64,000 nucleotides of DNA from Streptomyces buecherae. GTDB lineage: Bacteria > Actinomycetota > Actinomycetes > Streptomycetales > Streptomycetaceae. The notes beneath the pieces were generated by a model. The model did no database searches and was not told where the DNA came from. It was given only the letters and a program-made list of their open reading frames with translations. Within the stretch, counting starts at the first letter, position 1. Every line of letters starts with the position of its first letter. This document shows positions 1-9,155 of the stretch, in pieces. The DNA lies in contig NZ_CP060404.1 of assembly GCF_014295035.1 (NCBI RefSeq), positions 3,002,501 through 3,066,500 on the forward strand, in the 5' to 3' direction. Both the position numbers and the translations under genes were made by a program.

Positions 1-447
1 GCCTCGCCCCCGGCGTGCGCGGTGCCCGAGCCGCGACAGAAGTACACCGGTGAGACCCGCTTCCCGCTGATCATGCAGAACATCCACCGGTACTTCTTCT
101 ACGCCGCGATGCTCGTCGCCAGCATCCTCACCTACGACACCGTGCTCGCCTTCCGCGACGAGCACTACGAGTGGGGCCACATGGGCCTCGGCACGGTCGT
201 CTTCCTGGCCAACGCCGTACTGCTGTGGATGTACACGCTCTCCTGCCACTCCTGCCGGCACATCGTCGGCGGGCGGCTCAAGCACTTCTCCAAGCACCCG
301 GTGCGCTACAAGCTGTGGGGCTGGGTCGGCAAGCTCAACGCCCGGCACGCCAAGCTCGCCTGGTACTCGCTGATCAGCGTGGCGCTCGCGGACCTGTACG
401 TGTACCTGCTGGCGATCGGAGCCTTCGACGACCCGACCATCTTCTGA
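1..447 (+). CDS. sdhC: Succinate dehydrogenase / fumarate reductase membrane subunit (3' part)
   Basis: The frame is open from the first base, so the gene starts upstream of the window; 148 codons are visible. Three hydrophobic helices can be seen (starting YFFYAAMLVAS, GLGTVVFLANAV and WYSLISVALADLY), with a CHSCRH segment between the second and third. This fits the membrane-anchor, quinone-reducing subunit of a succinate dehydrogenase, which passes electrons from the iron-sulfur subunit to menaquinone in the cytoplasmic membrane. The assignment rests mainly on the flavoprotein and iron-sulfur genes that follow on the same strand after about 100 bp. It is probably the cytochrome b subunit of the Sdh1-like type known from mycobacteria and Streptomyces. 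The heme ligands cannot be fixed from this fragment. Confidence 0.85.
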   Translation, partial: ASPPACAVPEPRQKYTGETRFPLIMQNIHRYFFYAAMLVASILTYDTVLAFRDEHYEWGHMGLGTVVFLANAVLLWMYTLSCHSCRHIVGGRLKHFSKHPVRYKLWGWVGKLNARHAKLAWYSLISVALADLYVYLLAIGAFDDPTIF

Positions 448-546
448 CACCGCCCACGGAAGCGGTGACAACGCGCCCGTGGCGCGGGCGGCGAGCCGCC
501 CCCGGGGCCCGGGCAACTCCAAGGCTGCGAGAGGGAAACAAGAGAC

Positions 547-2616
547 ATGACGCAAGTCGAGCGGCAGGCGTGGGACGTCGTCGTGGTCGGCGCGGGCGGG
601 GCGGGGCTCCGGGCCGCCATCGCGGCGCGCGAGCAGGGCATGCGCACGGCCGTCATCTGCAAGTCCCTGTTCGGCAAGGCCCACACGGTGATGGCCGAGG
701 GCGGCATCGCGGCCAGCATGGGCAACGTCAACGAGGGCGACAACTGGCAGGTGCACTTCCGCGACACGATGCGCGGCGGGAAGTTCCTGAACCACTGGCG
801 GATGGCCGAGCTGCACGCGCGCGAAGCCCCCGACCGGGTCTGGGAGTTGGAGACCTGGGGCGCGCTGTTCGACCGTACGGCCGACGGCCGGATCTCGCAG
901 CGCAACTTCGGCGGCCACGAGTACCCGCGCCTGGCCCACGTCGGCGACCGCACCGGGCTCGAACTGATCCGCACCCTCCAGCAGAAGATCGTCTCGCTGC
1001 AACAGGAGGACGAGCGGGAGTTCGGCGACCACGAGGCGCGGCTCAAGGTGTTCCAGGAGTGCACCGTCACCCGCGTGCTCAAGGAGGCGGGGCCCGCGGG
1101 CGGGGACGGGGCGCGGGTGGCCGGCGTCTTCGGCTACGAGCGCGAGTCGGGCCGCTTCTTCGTCATCGAGGCGCCGTCGGTGGTGCTGGCCACCGGCGGC
1201 ATCGGCAAGTCCTTCAAGGTGACCTCGAACTCCTGGGAGTACACCGGCGACGGGCACGCGCTGGCGCTGCTGGCCGGCGCCCCGCTGATCAACATGGAGT
1301 TCGTGCAGTTCCACCCGACGGGCATGGTCTGGCCGCCGTCGGTCAAGGGCATCCTGGTCACCGAGTCGGTGCGGGGCGACGGCGGGGTGCTGCGCAACAG
1401 CGAGGGCAAGCGGTTCATGTTCGACTACATCCCGGAGGTCTTCAAGGACAAGTACGCCCTCACCGAGGAGGAGGGCGACCGCTGGTACGAGGACCCGGAC
1501 AACAACCGCCGCCCGCCCGAACTGCTGCCCCGCGACGAGGTGGCCCGCGCCATCAACGCCGAGGTGAAGGCCGGCCGCGGCTCACCGCACGGCGGCGTCT
1601 TCCTCGACGTGTCCACCCGGATGCCGGCCGAGACCATCAAGCGGCGGCTGCCGTCCATGCACCACCAGTTCAAGGAGCTGGCGGACGTGGACATCACGGC
1701 CGAGCCGATGGAGGTCGGCCCGACCTGCCACTACGTCATGGGCGGCGTCGAGGTGGACCCGGACACGGCGGCGGCCACCGGCGTGCCGGGCCTGTTCGCC
1801 GCGGGCGAGGTCGCCGGCGGGATGCACGGCTCCAACCGACTGGGCGGCAACTCGCTCTCCGACCTGCTGGTCTTCGGCCGCAGGGCGGGCCTGTACGCGG
1901 CGCGCCACGCCGCTGACGTCGGCGCCGACCGGCCGGTGGTCGCGGCGGCCGACGCCGCGGCGGCCGAGGCGGAGGCGCTGCGCCCGTTCAGCGCCGAGGA
2001 GGCGAGCGCGGGCCCGGCCGGCGGGCCGGTGGAGAACCCGTACACGCTGCACCAGGAACTCCAGCAGGCGATGAACGACCTGGTGGGCATCATCCGGCGG
2101 CACGAGGAGATGGCCGAGGCGCTGCACCGGCTGGCCGGGCTGCGGGCGCGGGCCAGGCGGGCCGGCGTCGAGGGGCACCGGCAGTTCAACCCGGGCTGGC
2201 ACCTGGCGCTCGACCTGCGCAACATGCTGCTGGTCAGCGAGTGCGTCGCGCGGGCGGCGCTGGAGCGTACGGAGAGCCGCGGCGGACACACCCGCGACGA
2301 CCATCCCGCGATGGACCGGGCCTGGCGCACGGTCAACCTCCAGTGCCGGCTGGCGACCGAGGAGGCGCAGGCGGCGGAGCCGGTGGGCGGCGCGGCGAAC
2401 GGGCCGGTGGGCGTGGGTGACACGGGCCTCGCGGGTGGCGCGGCGAGTGGGGCCGAGCCCGTCGCCGAGCCCGGGCTCGGCGGCCTGGTCAGCGACCAGT
2501 CCGGGCAGATCGCGCTGGCCCGCAAGGCGACGCCGCCGATCAGGCCGGACCTGCTCCAGCTCTTCGAGAGGGACGAACTGGTGAAGTATCTGACGGATGA
2601 GGAGCTGAGCCGGTGA
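547..2616 (+). CDS. sdhA: Succinate dehydrogenase / fumarate reductase flavoprotein subunit
   Basis: Catalytic subunit that oxidises succinate to fumarate with covalent FAD. The dinucleotide fold GAGGAGLRAA is at residues 15-24, and the FAD-attachment region KAHTVMAEGG places the likely FAD-linked histidine at 46. The substrate-site segment FHPTGMVWP lies near residue 257, and GSNRLGGNSLSDLLVFG near 430 is the usual FAD-binding end of the domain. At 689 residues it is longer than most SdhA proteins; the excess is a Gly/Ala/Val-rich stretch around 615-650 before the conserved C-terminus. The start is ATG 547 with a GAGAGG site upstream. Its stop overlaps the GTG start of the next gene by 4 bp (GTGA), so translation is probably coupled. 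Confidence 0.95.
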   Translation: MTQVERQAWDVVVVGAGGAGLRAAIAAREQGMRTAVICKSLFGKAHTVMAEGGIAASMGNVNEGDNWQVHFRDTMRGGKFLNHWRMAELHAREAPDRVWELETWGALFDRTADGRISQRNFGGHEYPRLAHVGDRTGLELIRTLQQKIVSLQQEDEREFGDHEARLKVFQECTVTRVLKEAGPAGGDGARVAGVFGYERESGRFFVIEAPSVVLATGGIGKSFKVTSNSWEYTGDGHALALLAGAPLINMEFVQFHPTGMVWPPSVKGILVTESVRGDGGVLRNSEGKRFMFDYIPEVFKDKYALTEEEGDRWYEDPDNNRRPPELLPRDEVARAINAEVKAGRGSPHGGVFLDVSTRMPAETIKRRLPSMHHQFKELADVDITAEPMEVGPTCHYVMGGVEVDPDTAAATGVPGLFAAGEVAGGMHGSNRLGGNSLSDLLVFGRRAGLYAARHAADVGADRPVVAAADAAAAEAEALRPFSAEEASAGPAGGPVENPYTLHQELQQAMNDLVGIIRRHEEMAEALHRLAGLRARARRAGVEGHRQFNPGWHLALDLRNMLLVSECVARAALERTESRGGHTRDDHPAMDRAWRTVNLQCRLATEEAQAAEPVGGAANGPVGVGDTGLAGGAASGAEPVAEPGLGGLVSDQSGQIALARKATPPIRPDLLQLFERDELVKYLTDEELSR

Positions 2617-3380
2617 GCTACCAGGCGCACTTCAAGGTGTGGCGCGGCGACGCCGAGGGCGGCGGGCTGCGCGACTTCACCGTCGAGGTCAACGAGGGCG
2701 AGGTGGTGCTCGACATCATCCACCGGCTCCAGGCGACCCAGGCCCCCGACCTGGCGGTGCGCTGGAACTGCAAGGCCGGCAAGTGCGGCTCGTGCAGTGC
2801 CGAGATCAACGGCCGGCCACGGCTGCTGTGCATGACGCGGATGTCGGTCTTCGAGGAGAGCGAGACCATCACGGTGACGCCGATGCGGGCGTTCCCGGTG
2901 ATGCGGGACCTGGTCACGGACGTCTCGTTCAACTACGCCAAGGCCCGCGAGATCCCCGCGTTCGTGCCACCGGCCGAGCTGGGTCCCGGCGAGTACCGGA
3001 TGGCCCAGCAGGACGTGGAGCGCTCGCAGGAGTTCCGCAAGTGCATCGAGTGCTTCCTGTGCCAGGACACGTGCCACGTGGTGCGGGACTTCGAGGAGAA
3101 CAAGGCCGCGTTCGCCGGGCCGCGCTTCCTGATGCGCGTCGCCGAACTCGACATGCACCCGCTGGACGCCGCCGACGAGGCCGGCATCGACCGCAAGCGC
3201 ACCGCCCAGGAGGAACACGGCCTCGGCTACTGCAACATCACCAAGTGCTGCACCGAGGTGTGTCCGGAGGGCATCCGGATCACCGACAACGCGCTGATCC
3301 CGCTGAAGGAGCGCGCGGTGGACCGCAAGTACGACCCGCTGGTGTGGCTGGGCAACAAGATCAGGCGCCGCGGGCAGTGA
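2613..3380 (+). CDS. sdhB: Succinate dehydrogenase / fumarate reductase iron-sulfur subunit
   Basis: Electron-transfer subunit of 255 residues, lying between the flavoprotein and the membrane subunit. The N-terminal ferredoxin-type [2Fe-2S] motif is CKAGKCGSC followed by a fourth cysteine about 12 residues later (RLLC). Two C-terminal cysteine clusters, CIECFLCQDTC and CCTEVCP, hold the remaining iron-sulfur centres. The GTG start overlaps the sdhA stop. It is the last gene of the operon, because a strong hairpin follows eight bases after the stop. The operon order C-A-B and the sequence type resemble the second (Sdh1-like) succinate dehydrogenase of actinobacteria rather than the sdhCDAB type; that reading is from memory of the families. 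Confidence 0.95.
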   Translation: MSYQAHFKVWRGDAEGGGLRDFTVEVNEGEVVLDIIHRLQATQAPDLAVRWNCKAGKCGSCSAEINGRPRLLCMTRMSVFEESETITVTPMRAFPVMRDLVTDVSFNYAKAREIPAFVPPAELGPGEYRMAQQDVERSQEFRKCIECFLCQDTCHVVRDFEENKAAFAGPRFLMRVAELDMHPLDAADEAGIDRKRTAQEEHGLGYCNITKCCTEVCPEGIRITDNALIPLKERAVDRKYDPLVWLGNKIRRRGQ

Positions 3381-3387
3381 CCCGGCC

Positions 3388-3413
3388 ACGGCGCGGGGCC
3401 GCCCCCGCGCCGT
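3388..3413 (+). terminator. Hairpin after sdhB
   Basis: ACGGCGCGGGG at 3388-3398 and its exact reverse complement at 3403-3413 enclose a 4-nt loop. The hairpin begins eight bases after the sdhB stop. There is no U-run, as usual in Streptomyces, so it is called a terminator from position and stem strength. Confidence 0.7.
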
Positions 3414-3462
3414 GCGCCGGCCCGCGACGGAATCCGCCCCGCGCCCGGCGGGGGCCACCTCC

Positions 3463-3570
3463 CATGCCGTACGACCGCTCAACCCATGCCCGTACGACTG
3501 CTCACCTCGCGCCCGTACGAGCGCCCAACTCCCCCTCGTACGAGCGCTCGACTCCCGCCCGTACGGGCCG
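3463..3570. repeat. Degenerate ~23-bp tandem repeat with GTACG core
   Basis: Five degenerate units follow one another, each with a GTACG core (for example CCCGTACGAGCGC) at about 23-bp spacing. They fill the gap between the convergent sdhB and phosphatase genes. No coding capacity is evident. Confidence 0.6.
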
Positions 3571-3591
3571 ACGTGGTCGCGTGGCACGGCC

Positions 3592-6500
3592 TCAGTACAT
3601 GCTCAGCAGCGCCTCGGTGGGGTCCACGCCGCTCGTTTCGCCGCTCGGCAGGGCCAGCTCGAACCAGACGGTCTTGCCACGGGGCGTGCGCCGGCTGCCC
3701 CAGGCCGCGCTGAGCAGCCCGACCAACTGGAGGCCGCGCCCGCCCTCGTCCGTGTCGCGGGCCCGGCGGCGGCGCGGCTGCACCAGGCCGCCGTCCCACA
3801 CCTCGCACACCAGGCCCCGGTCGAGCAGCAGCCGCACGCGTATCTCGCCGCCCTGCTTCGCCGGCGGCACGCCCAGCTCGCCGTACCGCAGGGCGTTCGT
3901 CACCAGCTCGCTGACCAGCAGCTCGGTCGTGTCCACCAGGGCCTCAAGGCCCCACTCGCGCAACTGCTGGCAGGCCAGTTCGCGGGCCCGGCCCACCGAC
4001 CGAGGCTCGCGCGGCAGCCGCCAGTCGCCGACCGCGTGCGCGGGCAGCCCCTGCATCCGCGCCATCAGCAGGGCCGTGTCGTCCTCGCCGTGGTGCGTGT
4101 CGAGGGCGTTCAGGACGTGGTCGCAGATGCCCTCAAGGGGGCTGGCGTCGTCCGCGGCGACGGGCGGGTCGGTCAGCGCGGCGCGCAGCGCCTCGATGCC
4201 CACGTCCAGGGAGTGGTCCCGCGACTCGACGAGCCCGTCCGTGTACAGCGCGAGCAGCGCCCCGTCCGGCAGCTCGAACTCCATCTCCTCGAAGGGTTCG
4301 CCGCCCACGCCGAGCGGCATCCCCGGCGGCAGCTCCACCAGTCGCGGCTGACCGCCCTGCGGGACGAGGACCGGCGGCAGATGCCCGGCGTTGGCGATGG
4401 TGCACCGCCGGGTGACCGGGTCGTAGACGGCGTACACGCAGGTCGCGAGGTAGATCTCGGACAGGTCGGAGTCGCCGGCCACGCCACGGGCCCCGGCCGA
4501 CCTGCCGCCACGGGCCGGGCCCTGGCGGCCCGCCGTGCGGGTGGAGGCGCGGGTGGTGCCGGGCGCGCCGAGGCCGTGCGCGATCTCGTCCAGGGCGGTC
4601 ATCACCTCGGCCGGCTCCAGGTCGAGCATGGCCAGCGTGCGCACGGCGGTGCGCAGTTCGCCCATGGCCACGGCCGCGCGCAGGCCGCGCCCCATCACGT
4701 CGCCGACGACCAGCGCGGTGCGGTGCCCGGGCAGCTCTATGACGTCGTACCAGTCGCCGCCCACCTCGGTGGCCTCGCTGCCGGGCAGGTAGCGGCAGGC
4801 GATGTCGAGCCCGGCCGCCTCCGGGTCGCCCGGCGGCAGCAGGCTGCGCTGGAGGATCAGCGCGCGCTCGTGCTCGCGGCGGTAGAGGCGGGCGTTGTCG
4901 ATGCACACGGCGGCGCGGGCGGCGAGTTCGACGGCGAGCGCGGTGTCGCGCTCGCCGAACGGCTCGCTGCCCTTCGCGCGGGAGAACTGGACCAGGCCCA
5001 CCACGGTGTCCCGGGCCACCATCGGCACCGCGAGCGTGGACTGGACGACCGCGCCCAGCTCGGGCCCGGCGTCCGGGTCGGCGCCGCTGTCCCGGCCGGG
5101 GACGACGCGTACCTGCCCGGTGCTCAGGGCGGTGGCGCAGGGCGAGTGCGGCGGGTACCGGTGCGCCTCGCCGACCTGCACCGGCCGCCGGCCCGCCGCG
5201 CGCCGCGCCCGGTCGCCGAAGGAGGTGGCGCCGCCCGAGCCGGCCGGGCCGGGCGCGCCGGCGTGGCTCGCGGCGCCGGGTATGCCGAGGCCGATGGGGC
5301 CCGCCAGGTCGTCGGGCTCGGCCTCGGGGTAGCCGGAGAGCGCCACCGGGCCGTCGGAGACGGCGCTGGCGAAGGCGACCCGGCGCAGTGGCGCGCTGCC
5401 CTTGGCCGGCTCGCCGGTGCGCCCGCGCTTCGGGCTCGCGGGGCGGGTCGCGGTCCGCAGCTCCGGGACCGCCTCGTCGCCGGCGAGCAGGCCCTGGTAG
5501 AGGTCGACCGAGGCCAGGTCGCAGAACTGCGGCACGGCGACGGCCAGCAGTTCGCGGGCGGTGGTCTCCAGGTCGAGCGAGGTCCCGATGCGGGCCCCGG
5601 CCTCGTTGAGCAGCGCGAGGTTGCGCCGCACGCCGGCGGCCTCCTGCTCGGCGCGGCGCCGTCCGGTGATGTCGATGACCAGCCCGGCGACGCCGATCGG
5701 CCGCCCTGAGCCGCCGTGCAGCCGGTAGAACGAGACCTGCCAGCGGTGCCGCTCGGTCTCGCCGTACCGCGAGCCGACGATCTGCATCCCGGTGACCGGC
5801 GTCCCGGTCTCGATCACCCGGCGCAGCGAGGCGCTGAACCGTTCGGCCTCGGCGCGCGGCAGGAAGTCGTACGGGGTGCGCCCGCGGTGCCAGTCGACGG
5901 GACGGCCGAACGCGCGGGCGAAGCACTCGTTGACCCGCATCAGGCGCAAATTCTTGTCCGCGAAGAAGAAGCCCAGGGGAGATTGACCGAAAACGGCCTG
6001 CGAGGCCGCGAGGTCGGTCTCGATCTGACGCAGCGCGCTGACGTCCACCGCGATGCACAGCGCGGAGCGCTCGCCCATGTCGTTCCGGGTGGGCATCAGA
6101 TAGATCTCGGCGAGCCCGTACGGCCCGTCGCCGAGCTCGTCGCGCGGGTCACGGCCGCCCACCCAGGTACGGCCCGTGCCCCGCGCCACGGGCGGGTCCG
6201 GACACTCGTCGGCGCCGCCCGCACCGCGCTGGCCGGGCACGGGGGGCGCCTCCGGGGCGCCGTACGGGCCGGGGGCGGCATGCGTCGCGGGGGCGGCGTG
6301 CGGGGCCGGGGCGGGCGCGTCGGATATCGGGCCGCCGGAGCCGGGGCCGCCGGGCGCGGGGGCCGGGCCGTCCGGCGGGGTGGTGGGGTTTGCCTGGGCG
6401 GCCGGGGCGGTGCCGGGCGGGGTGCTGGTGTGCTGGTCGGAGGGGGTGGGCTTGGGGCGCAGGTACGGTACGAGGCCGGTCCACTCCCGGCCGTCGAGCA

Positions 6501-6774
6501 GCTCGGCGACCTTGCGGTGGCCCTGCTCGCGCAGCTCGTGCGGGACGAAGACCTCCACCGGGTCGCGGCCTATCGCCTCGTGCGCCGGCACGCCGAGGAG
6601 TTCGGCCGCGCGCTCGCTCCACTGGTCCACGCGCCCGTCCGGGCCCAGCGAGAAGGAGGCCACCTGGACGTAGTCGTAGATGGAGCCCGGCGGACTGCCC
6701 TGCCACATCGGTGCCGACATCGGCGCGGTCTCCGTCCCGTCGGGCGTCCCCGCTCCCGCTGGCATGTCGCTCAC
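3592..6774 (-). CDS. PAS/GAF/SpoIIE-phosphatase/HATPase regulatory protein
   Basis: Large (1060-residue) cytoplasmic signalling protein. In order: a PAS domain (about 25-100), a Pro/Ala/Gly-rich linker (about 110-200), a second PAS domain with flanking segments (about 230-380), a GAF domain (about 395-620), a PP2C/SpoIIE serine phosphatase domain with EVGGDWYDVIE and GDVMGRG near 665-690, and a C-terminal HATPase anti-sigma-type domain with ELLVSELVTNALRYG and TVWFELALP. Such proteins are thought to control anti-anti-sigma phosphorylation in partner-switching circuits. The start is GTG 6774 with GGAGGAG upstream. The next minus-strand gene upstream encodes a free-standing HATPase very like its last domain. 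The input signal and partner sigma factor are not visible. Confidence 0.9.
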   Translation of the reverse strand: MSDMPAGAGTPDGTETAPMSAPMWQGSPPGSIYDYVQVASFSLGPDGRVDQWSERAAELLGVPAHEAIGRDPVEVFVPHELREQGHRKVAELLDGREWTGLVPYLRPKPTPSDQHTSTPPGTAPAAQANPTTPPDGPAPAPGGPGSGGPISDAPAPAPHAAPATHAAPGPYGAPEAPPVPGQRGAGGADECPDPPVARGTGRTWVGGRDPRDELGDGPYGLAEIYLMPTRNDMGERSALCIAVDVSALRQIETDLAASQAVFGQSPLGFFFADKNLRLMRVNECFARAFGRPVDWHRGRTPYDFLPRAEAERFSASLRRVIETGTPVTGMQIVGSRYGETERHRWQVSFYRLHGGSGRPIGVAGLVIDITGRRRAEQEAAGVRRNLALLNEAGARIGTSLDLETTARELLAVAVPQFCDLASVDLYQGLLAGDEAVPELRTATRPASPKRGRTGEPAKGSAPLRRVAFASAVSDGPVALSGYPEAEPDDLAGPIGLGIPGAASHAGAPGPAGSGGATSFGDRARRAAGRRPVQVGEAHRYPPHSPCATALSTGQVRVVPGRDSGADPDAGPELGAVVQSTLAVPMVARDTVVGLVQFSRAKGSEPFGERDTALAVELAARAAVCIDNARLYRREHERALILQRSLLPPGDPEAAGLDIACRYLPGSEATEVGGDWYDVIELPGHRTALVVGDVMGRGLRAAVAMGELRTAVRTLAMLDLEPAEVMTALDEIAHGLGAPGTTRASTRTAGRQGPARGGRSAGARGVAGDSDLSEIYLATCVYAVYDPVTRRCTIANAGHLPPVLVPQGGQPRLVELPPGMPLGVGGEPFEEMEFELPDGALLALYTDGLVESRDHSLDVGIEALRAALTDPPVAADDASPLEGICDHVLNALDTHHGEDDTALLMARMQGLPAHAVGDWRLPREPRSVGRARELACQQLREWGLEALVDTTELLVSELVTNALRYGELGVPPAKQGGEIRVRLLLDRGLVCEVWDGGLVQPRRRRARDTDEGGRGLQLVGLLSAAWGSRRTPRGKTVWFELALPSGETSGVDPTEALLSMY

Positions 6775-7244
6775 TGCCCGTCTCCTCCGGCTCAGGTGCT
6801 AGGACCGGCCCAGAAGGCCGAGTATCCAGCACTCCAGCCAATCCCTGCACGGCCTTCACGATCACAGCACGGTCTCGACGCACTCTCGTGCGACGTGGCG
6901 ATCGCGAACGCTCGACAAGCCGTCCCCCGGGTCCAACACGAACCCGTTCGGGCTTCAGCGGCCCCCCATCGGACCCACATCAGCCCCCGAGGGGCCATGG
7001 CGTGACGGCCAGGCCCCCGTCGCCGCGAAGGGTCTCGCCGGCCGCTCATCGCGGCAGGCCAGGCCGCTCTCGCAGACCGCTGCTGCCTGACTCCTCACCA
7101 GGCAAGCTCGACTCTAACCAGACAGTTCAGGGGAGAGGCCAGCCCGGTGGGCTCATCTCCCGGCGCACGCGCCCCACGCGTTACTCCAGCGCCCACGCCC
7201 CCGGTCTTGACGCGCCCGCCTCCTTCGGCCCGCTTCCGGTGGGC
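6775..7244. other. 470-bp intergenic region
   Basis: Lies between the start of the phosphatase gene and the end of the ATPase gene. The only sites I can support are the phosphatase ribosome-binding site (GGAGGAG on the minus strand). Open frames here have no coding-type codon bias and no recognisable motifs. Confidence 0.5.
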
Positions 7245-7685
7245 TCACTCGGCGGCGGGGAGGGTGAGTTCGAACCAGACGGTCTTGCCCACCGTGCCCC
7301 GCCGCGTCCCCCAGCGCCGGGACGCGCAGGCCACCAACTGGAGCCCGCGCCCGCCCTCGTCCTCGGGATCGGCGGCGCGCTCCCGAGGCGGGTCCTCCAC
7401 CGGGTCCGACACCTCGACCAACAGCGCCCGCCCGCCGGCGTCAGGCAGCGGCCGGAAGTACATGCGCACGCCGATCGGGCCGCTCGCGTACCGCAGCGAG
7501 TTGGTGACCAGCTCGCTGACCAGCAAGACCGTCACATCGCTCATCGCCTTAAGGCCCCAGTCCGCCAGCGCGTCCCGCACCAGCTCCCGAGCCTGGCGCA
7601 CGGAGTCGGGCGCCGCGGGAAAGCTCCACTCGGCGAAGCCGGGCGTGGACGCCACGGCTCCTGCGCTGTCGTTCACGCCCACCAC
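7245..7685 (-). CDS. ATP-binding anti-sigma-type protein (HATPase_c)
   Basis: A 146-residue single-domain protein of the GHKL ATPase family, similar to RsbW/SpoIIAB-type serine kinases. The N box is seen in VLLVSELVTNSLRYA and the G-box region in EDEGGRGLQLV; the protein ends with KTVWFELTLP. Such proteins bind a sigma factor or phosphorylate an anti-sigma antagonist. It resembles the last domain of the neighbouring 1060-residue phosphatase, which suggests a local duplication or a functional pair. The start is GTG 7685 preceded by AGGGGAA. The sigma partner is unknown. Confidence 0.85.
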   Translation of the reverse strand: MVGVNDSAGAVASTPGFAEWSFPAAPDSVRQARELVRDALADWGLKAMSDVTVLLVSELVTNSLRYASGPIGVRMYFRPLPDAGGRALLVEVSDPVEDPPRERAADPEDEGGRGLQLVACASRRWGTRRGTVGKTVWFELTLPAAE

Positions 7686-7938
7686 TTCCCCTGAACGCCG
7701 ACGAGCCCCATCGAATTGTCCACGTTAGACGGGGTTAATCAGCACATACCCGATATTCGGGTGGGCCTATCGTCCGAGCGGCAGCACGGTGCCACATTCG
7801 GCCTACCGGGGCCCGCCACGGCGGGGCGCTCCAGAGGTGACCGCCCGGACGCCCGAGCCCGTACGGCGAGGCCCGGCCGCGGCCCGGCCGGATGGGGGCC
7901 CGAGCCGGGCGCCGTGGGGGCCCGAGCCGGGCGCGGCC

Positions 7939-8343
7939 CTACGTCAACTCGCCGCCGGCCCGAAGATCGTCGAAGAGAAGCTGGTCGACCGGCGGCACCA
8001 GCGGACGGTGCGCGTACGAGAACCAGGCCAGCTCCGCGATCTCGCTGCTCGCCGACAACGTCCCCCGGTACTCCGCCGTGTAACAGCTCATCCGCACCAC
8101 GGCACCGCCCGGCACCCCGGACGCCTCGGCCTCGTACGTGGCCACATGCCGCGCGCTGGCCGCGTCCAGAACCACGGTCAACTCTTCCTCGATCTCCCGC
8201 AGCAGGGTCTCCAGGTCACTCTCCGCCCCCTCCCGCTTGCCACCGGGGATGTAGAAGACGTCCTTGCCCCGGGGCCGGGCACAGAGAATCCTGCCGCCCT
8301 CCACCCGCACCCACGCCACCGTGTCGATCAGTTCCGCCGCCAT
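7939..8343 (-). CDS. Nudix hydrolase
   Basis: A 134-residue protein with a Nudix box, GKREGAESDLETLLREIEEE, which carries the metal-binding Glu residues of the GX5EX7REUXEE pattern. The last glycine of the consensus is threonine here. Nudix enzymes hydrolyse nucleoside diphosphates linked to another moiety, for example oxidised dNTPs; the substrate cannot be read from sequence. ATG 8343 is chosen over GTG 8346 because GGAGG lies seven bases upstream of it. It stands alone, with gene-free DNA on its upstream side. Confidence 0.85.
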   Translation of the reverse strand: MAAELIDTVAWVRVEGGRILCARPRGKDVFYIPGGKREGAESDLETLLREIEEELTVVLDAASARHVATYEAEASGVPGGAVVRMSCYTAEYRGTLSASSEIAELAWFSYAHRPLVPPVDQLLFDDLRAGGELT

Positions 8344-8648
8344 CACTGCGCCTCCGCCATCGCCATCCGTCCCGCGTCAGCCAGGACCCTAACGAGCGGG
8401 GGCACCCACCCGCCGGGCCGCGCTTCGCGGCGCGCGGCCGGGCATCGGGTCGCGCCAGCCCGGCCGGAGGGCCTGGTCGCCGGGGTCGCCGGGTTGCCCG
8501 GTCGCGGGGTCGCCGGGTTGCCCGGTCGCCGGCAGGGGGCGGCGGCTCGGTGGGGCGTGGGGTGAGAGTGAGGTCCCGCTACTGGCCTGCGCGCTCGGGG
8601 AGTCGCGCGGTGCGGGGGTGTGCCGTGGAACGGGGTGTGCGGGGTGGG
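8344..8648. other. 305-bp intergenic region with a tandem duplication
   Basis: Holds a perfect 24-bp tandem duplication (8482-8529) in GC-rich DNA. No promoter or gene could be supported beyond the Nudix ribosome-binding site at its left edge. Confidence 0.5.
8482..8529. repeat. Perfect 24-bp tandem duplication
   Basis: Two identical 24-bp units lie at 8482-8505 and 8506-8529, starting GGGGTCGCCGGG. Partial copies flank both sides, which suggests slippage or unequal exchange. Confidence 0.85.
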
Positions 8649-8840
8649 TCAGGCGGTGCGTCGTGGCGCGGTGGAGCGTTCCACCACGTAGAGCTGGCAG
8701 GCGCCGCGCGCGTGGAGGCGGTCGGCCACCTGCTCGGCCTCCGTCTTGGTGGCGTACCGCCCGACGCGGTAGCGGTTGCCGTTGTCGTCCTGGCGGACGA
8801 CCAGCCACGGCAGCGTCGGCTCGGGGCCGCTGTCAGTCAT
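8649..8840 (-). CDS. Small SPOR-like protein
   Basis: A 63-residue protein without a signal peptide or membrane segment. Its core reads WLVVRQDDNGNRYRVGRYAT followed by KTEAEQVADRLHARGACQLYVVE. This resembles a minimal SPOR fold, in which a beta strand, a helix that scans residues (EAE..AD.L) and a second strand follow each other. Similar short proteins are common in Streptomyces and their role is not known. ATG 8840 has a G-rich Shine-Dalgarno (GAGGGGG) upstream. No operon partner is evident. Confidence 0.75.
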   Translation of the reverse strand: MTDSGPEPTLPWLVVRQDDNGNRYRVGRYATKTEAEQVADRLHARGACQLYVVERSTAPRRTA

Positions 8841-9155
8841 CCCGCACCCCCTCGCTCGGCCGGTCGTCCCCCGGCGTACGCCCTCGACATTCGTTCTGGG
8901 AAACCACGATCCGCATATGCCCGAGCCTACGCCCGACCCTTACGGAGCGGATACGGATTCTCACCAAGAGGTACGCATCCGGCCACCGCGCGCCCGCGTC
9001 ACGGGCGCGCGGGCGCGGCGAACGGCCCCGGACCAGCCGGCACACATCGGCACATCCGATGCGATAGCGAGCGGGGCCGGGGCCGGGCCGGCGGGGTGGG
9101 CCGGTGGTGGGCGGTGCCGGGGCGCGGGGGCGGTGGGTGTCGGGGCGGGGGCCGG
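8841..9155. other. 315-bp intergenic region
   Basis: Includes the ribosome-binding site of the SPOR-like gene and a relatively AT-richer patch at 8890-8990. A plus-strand ATG at 8918 opens a frame, but its bias and ending do not look like a gene. Nothing else is supported. Confidence 0.4.

Noticed and set aside
171..1916. A 581-codon plus-strand frame over sdhC and sdhA
   Set aside because: It is the out-of-frame shadow of sdhA; its text is Arg/Gly/Pro-rich without motifs.
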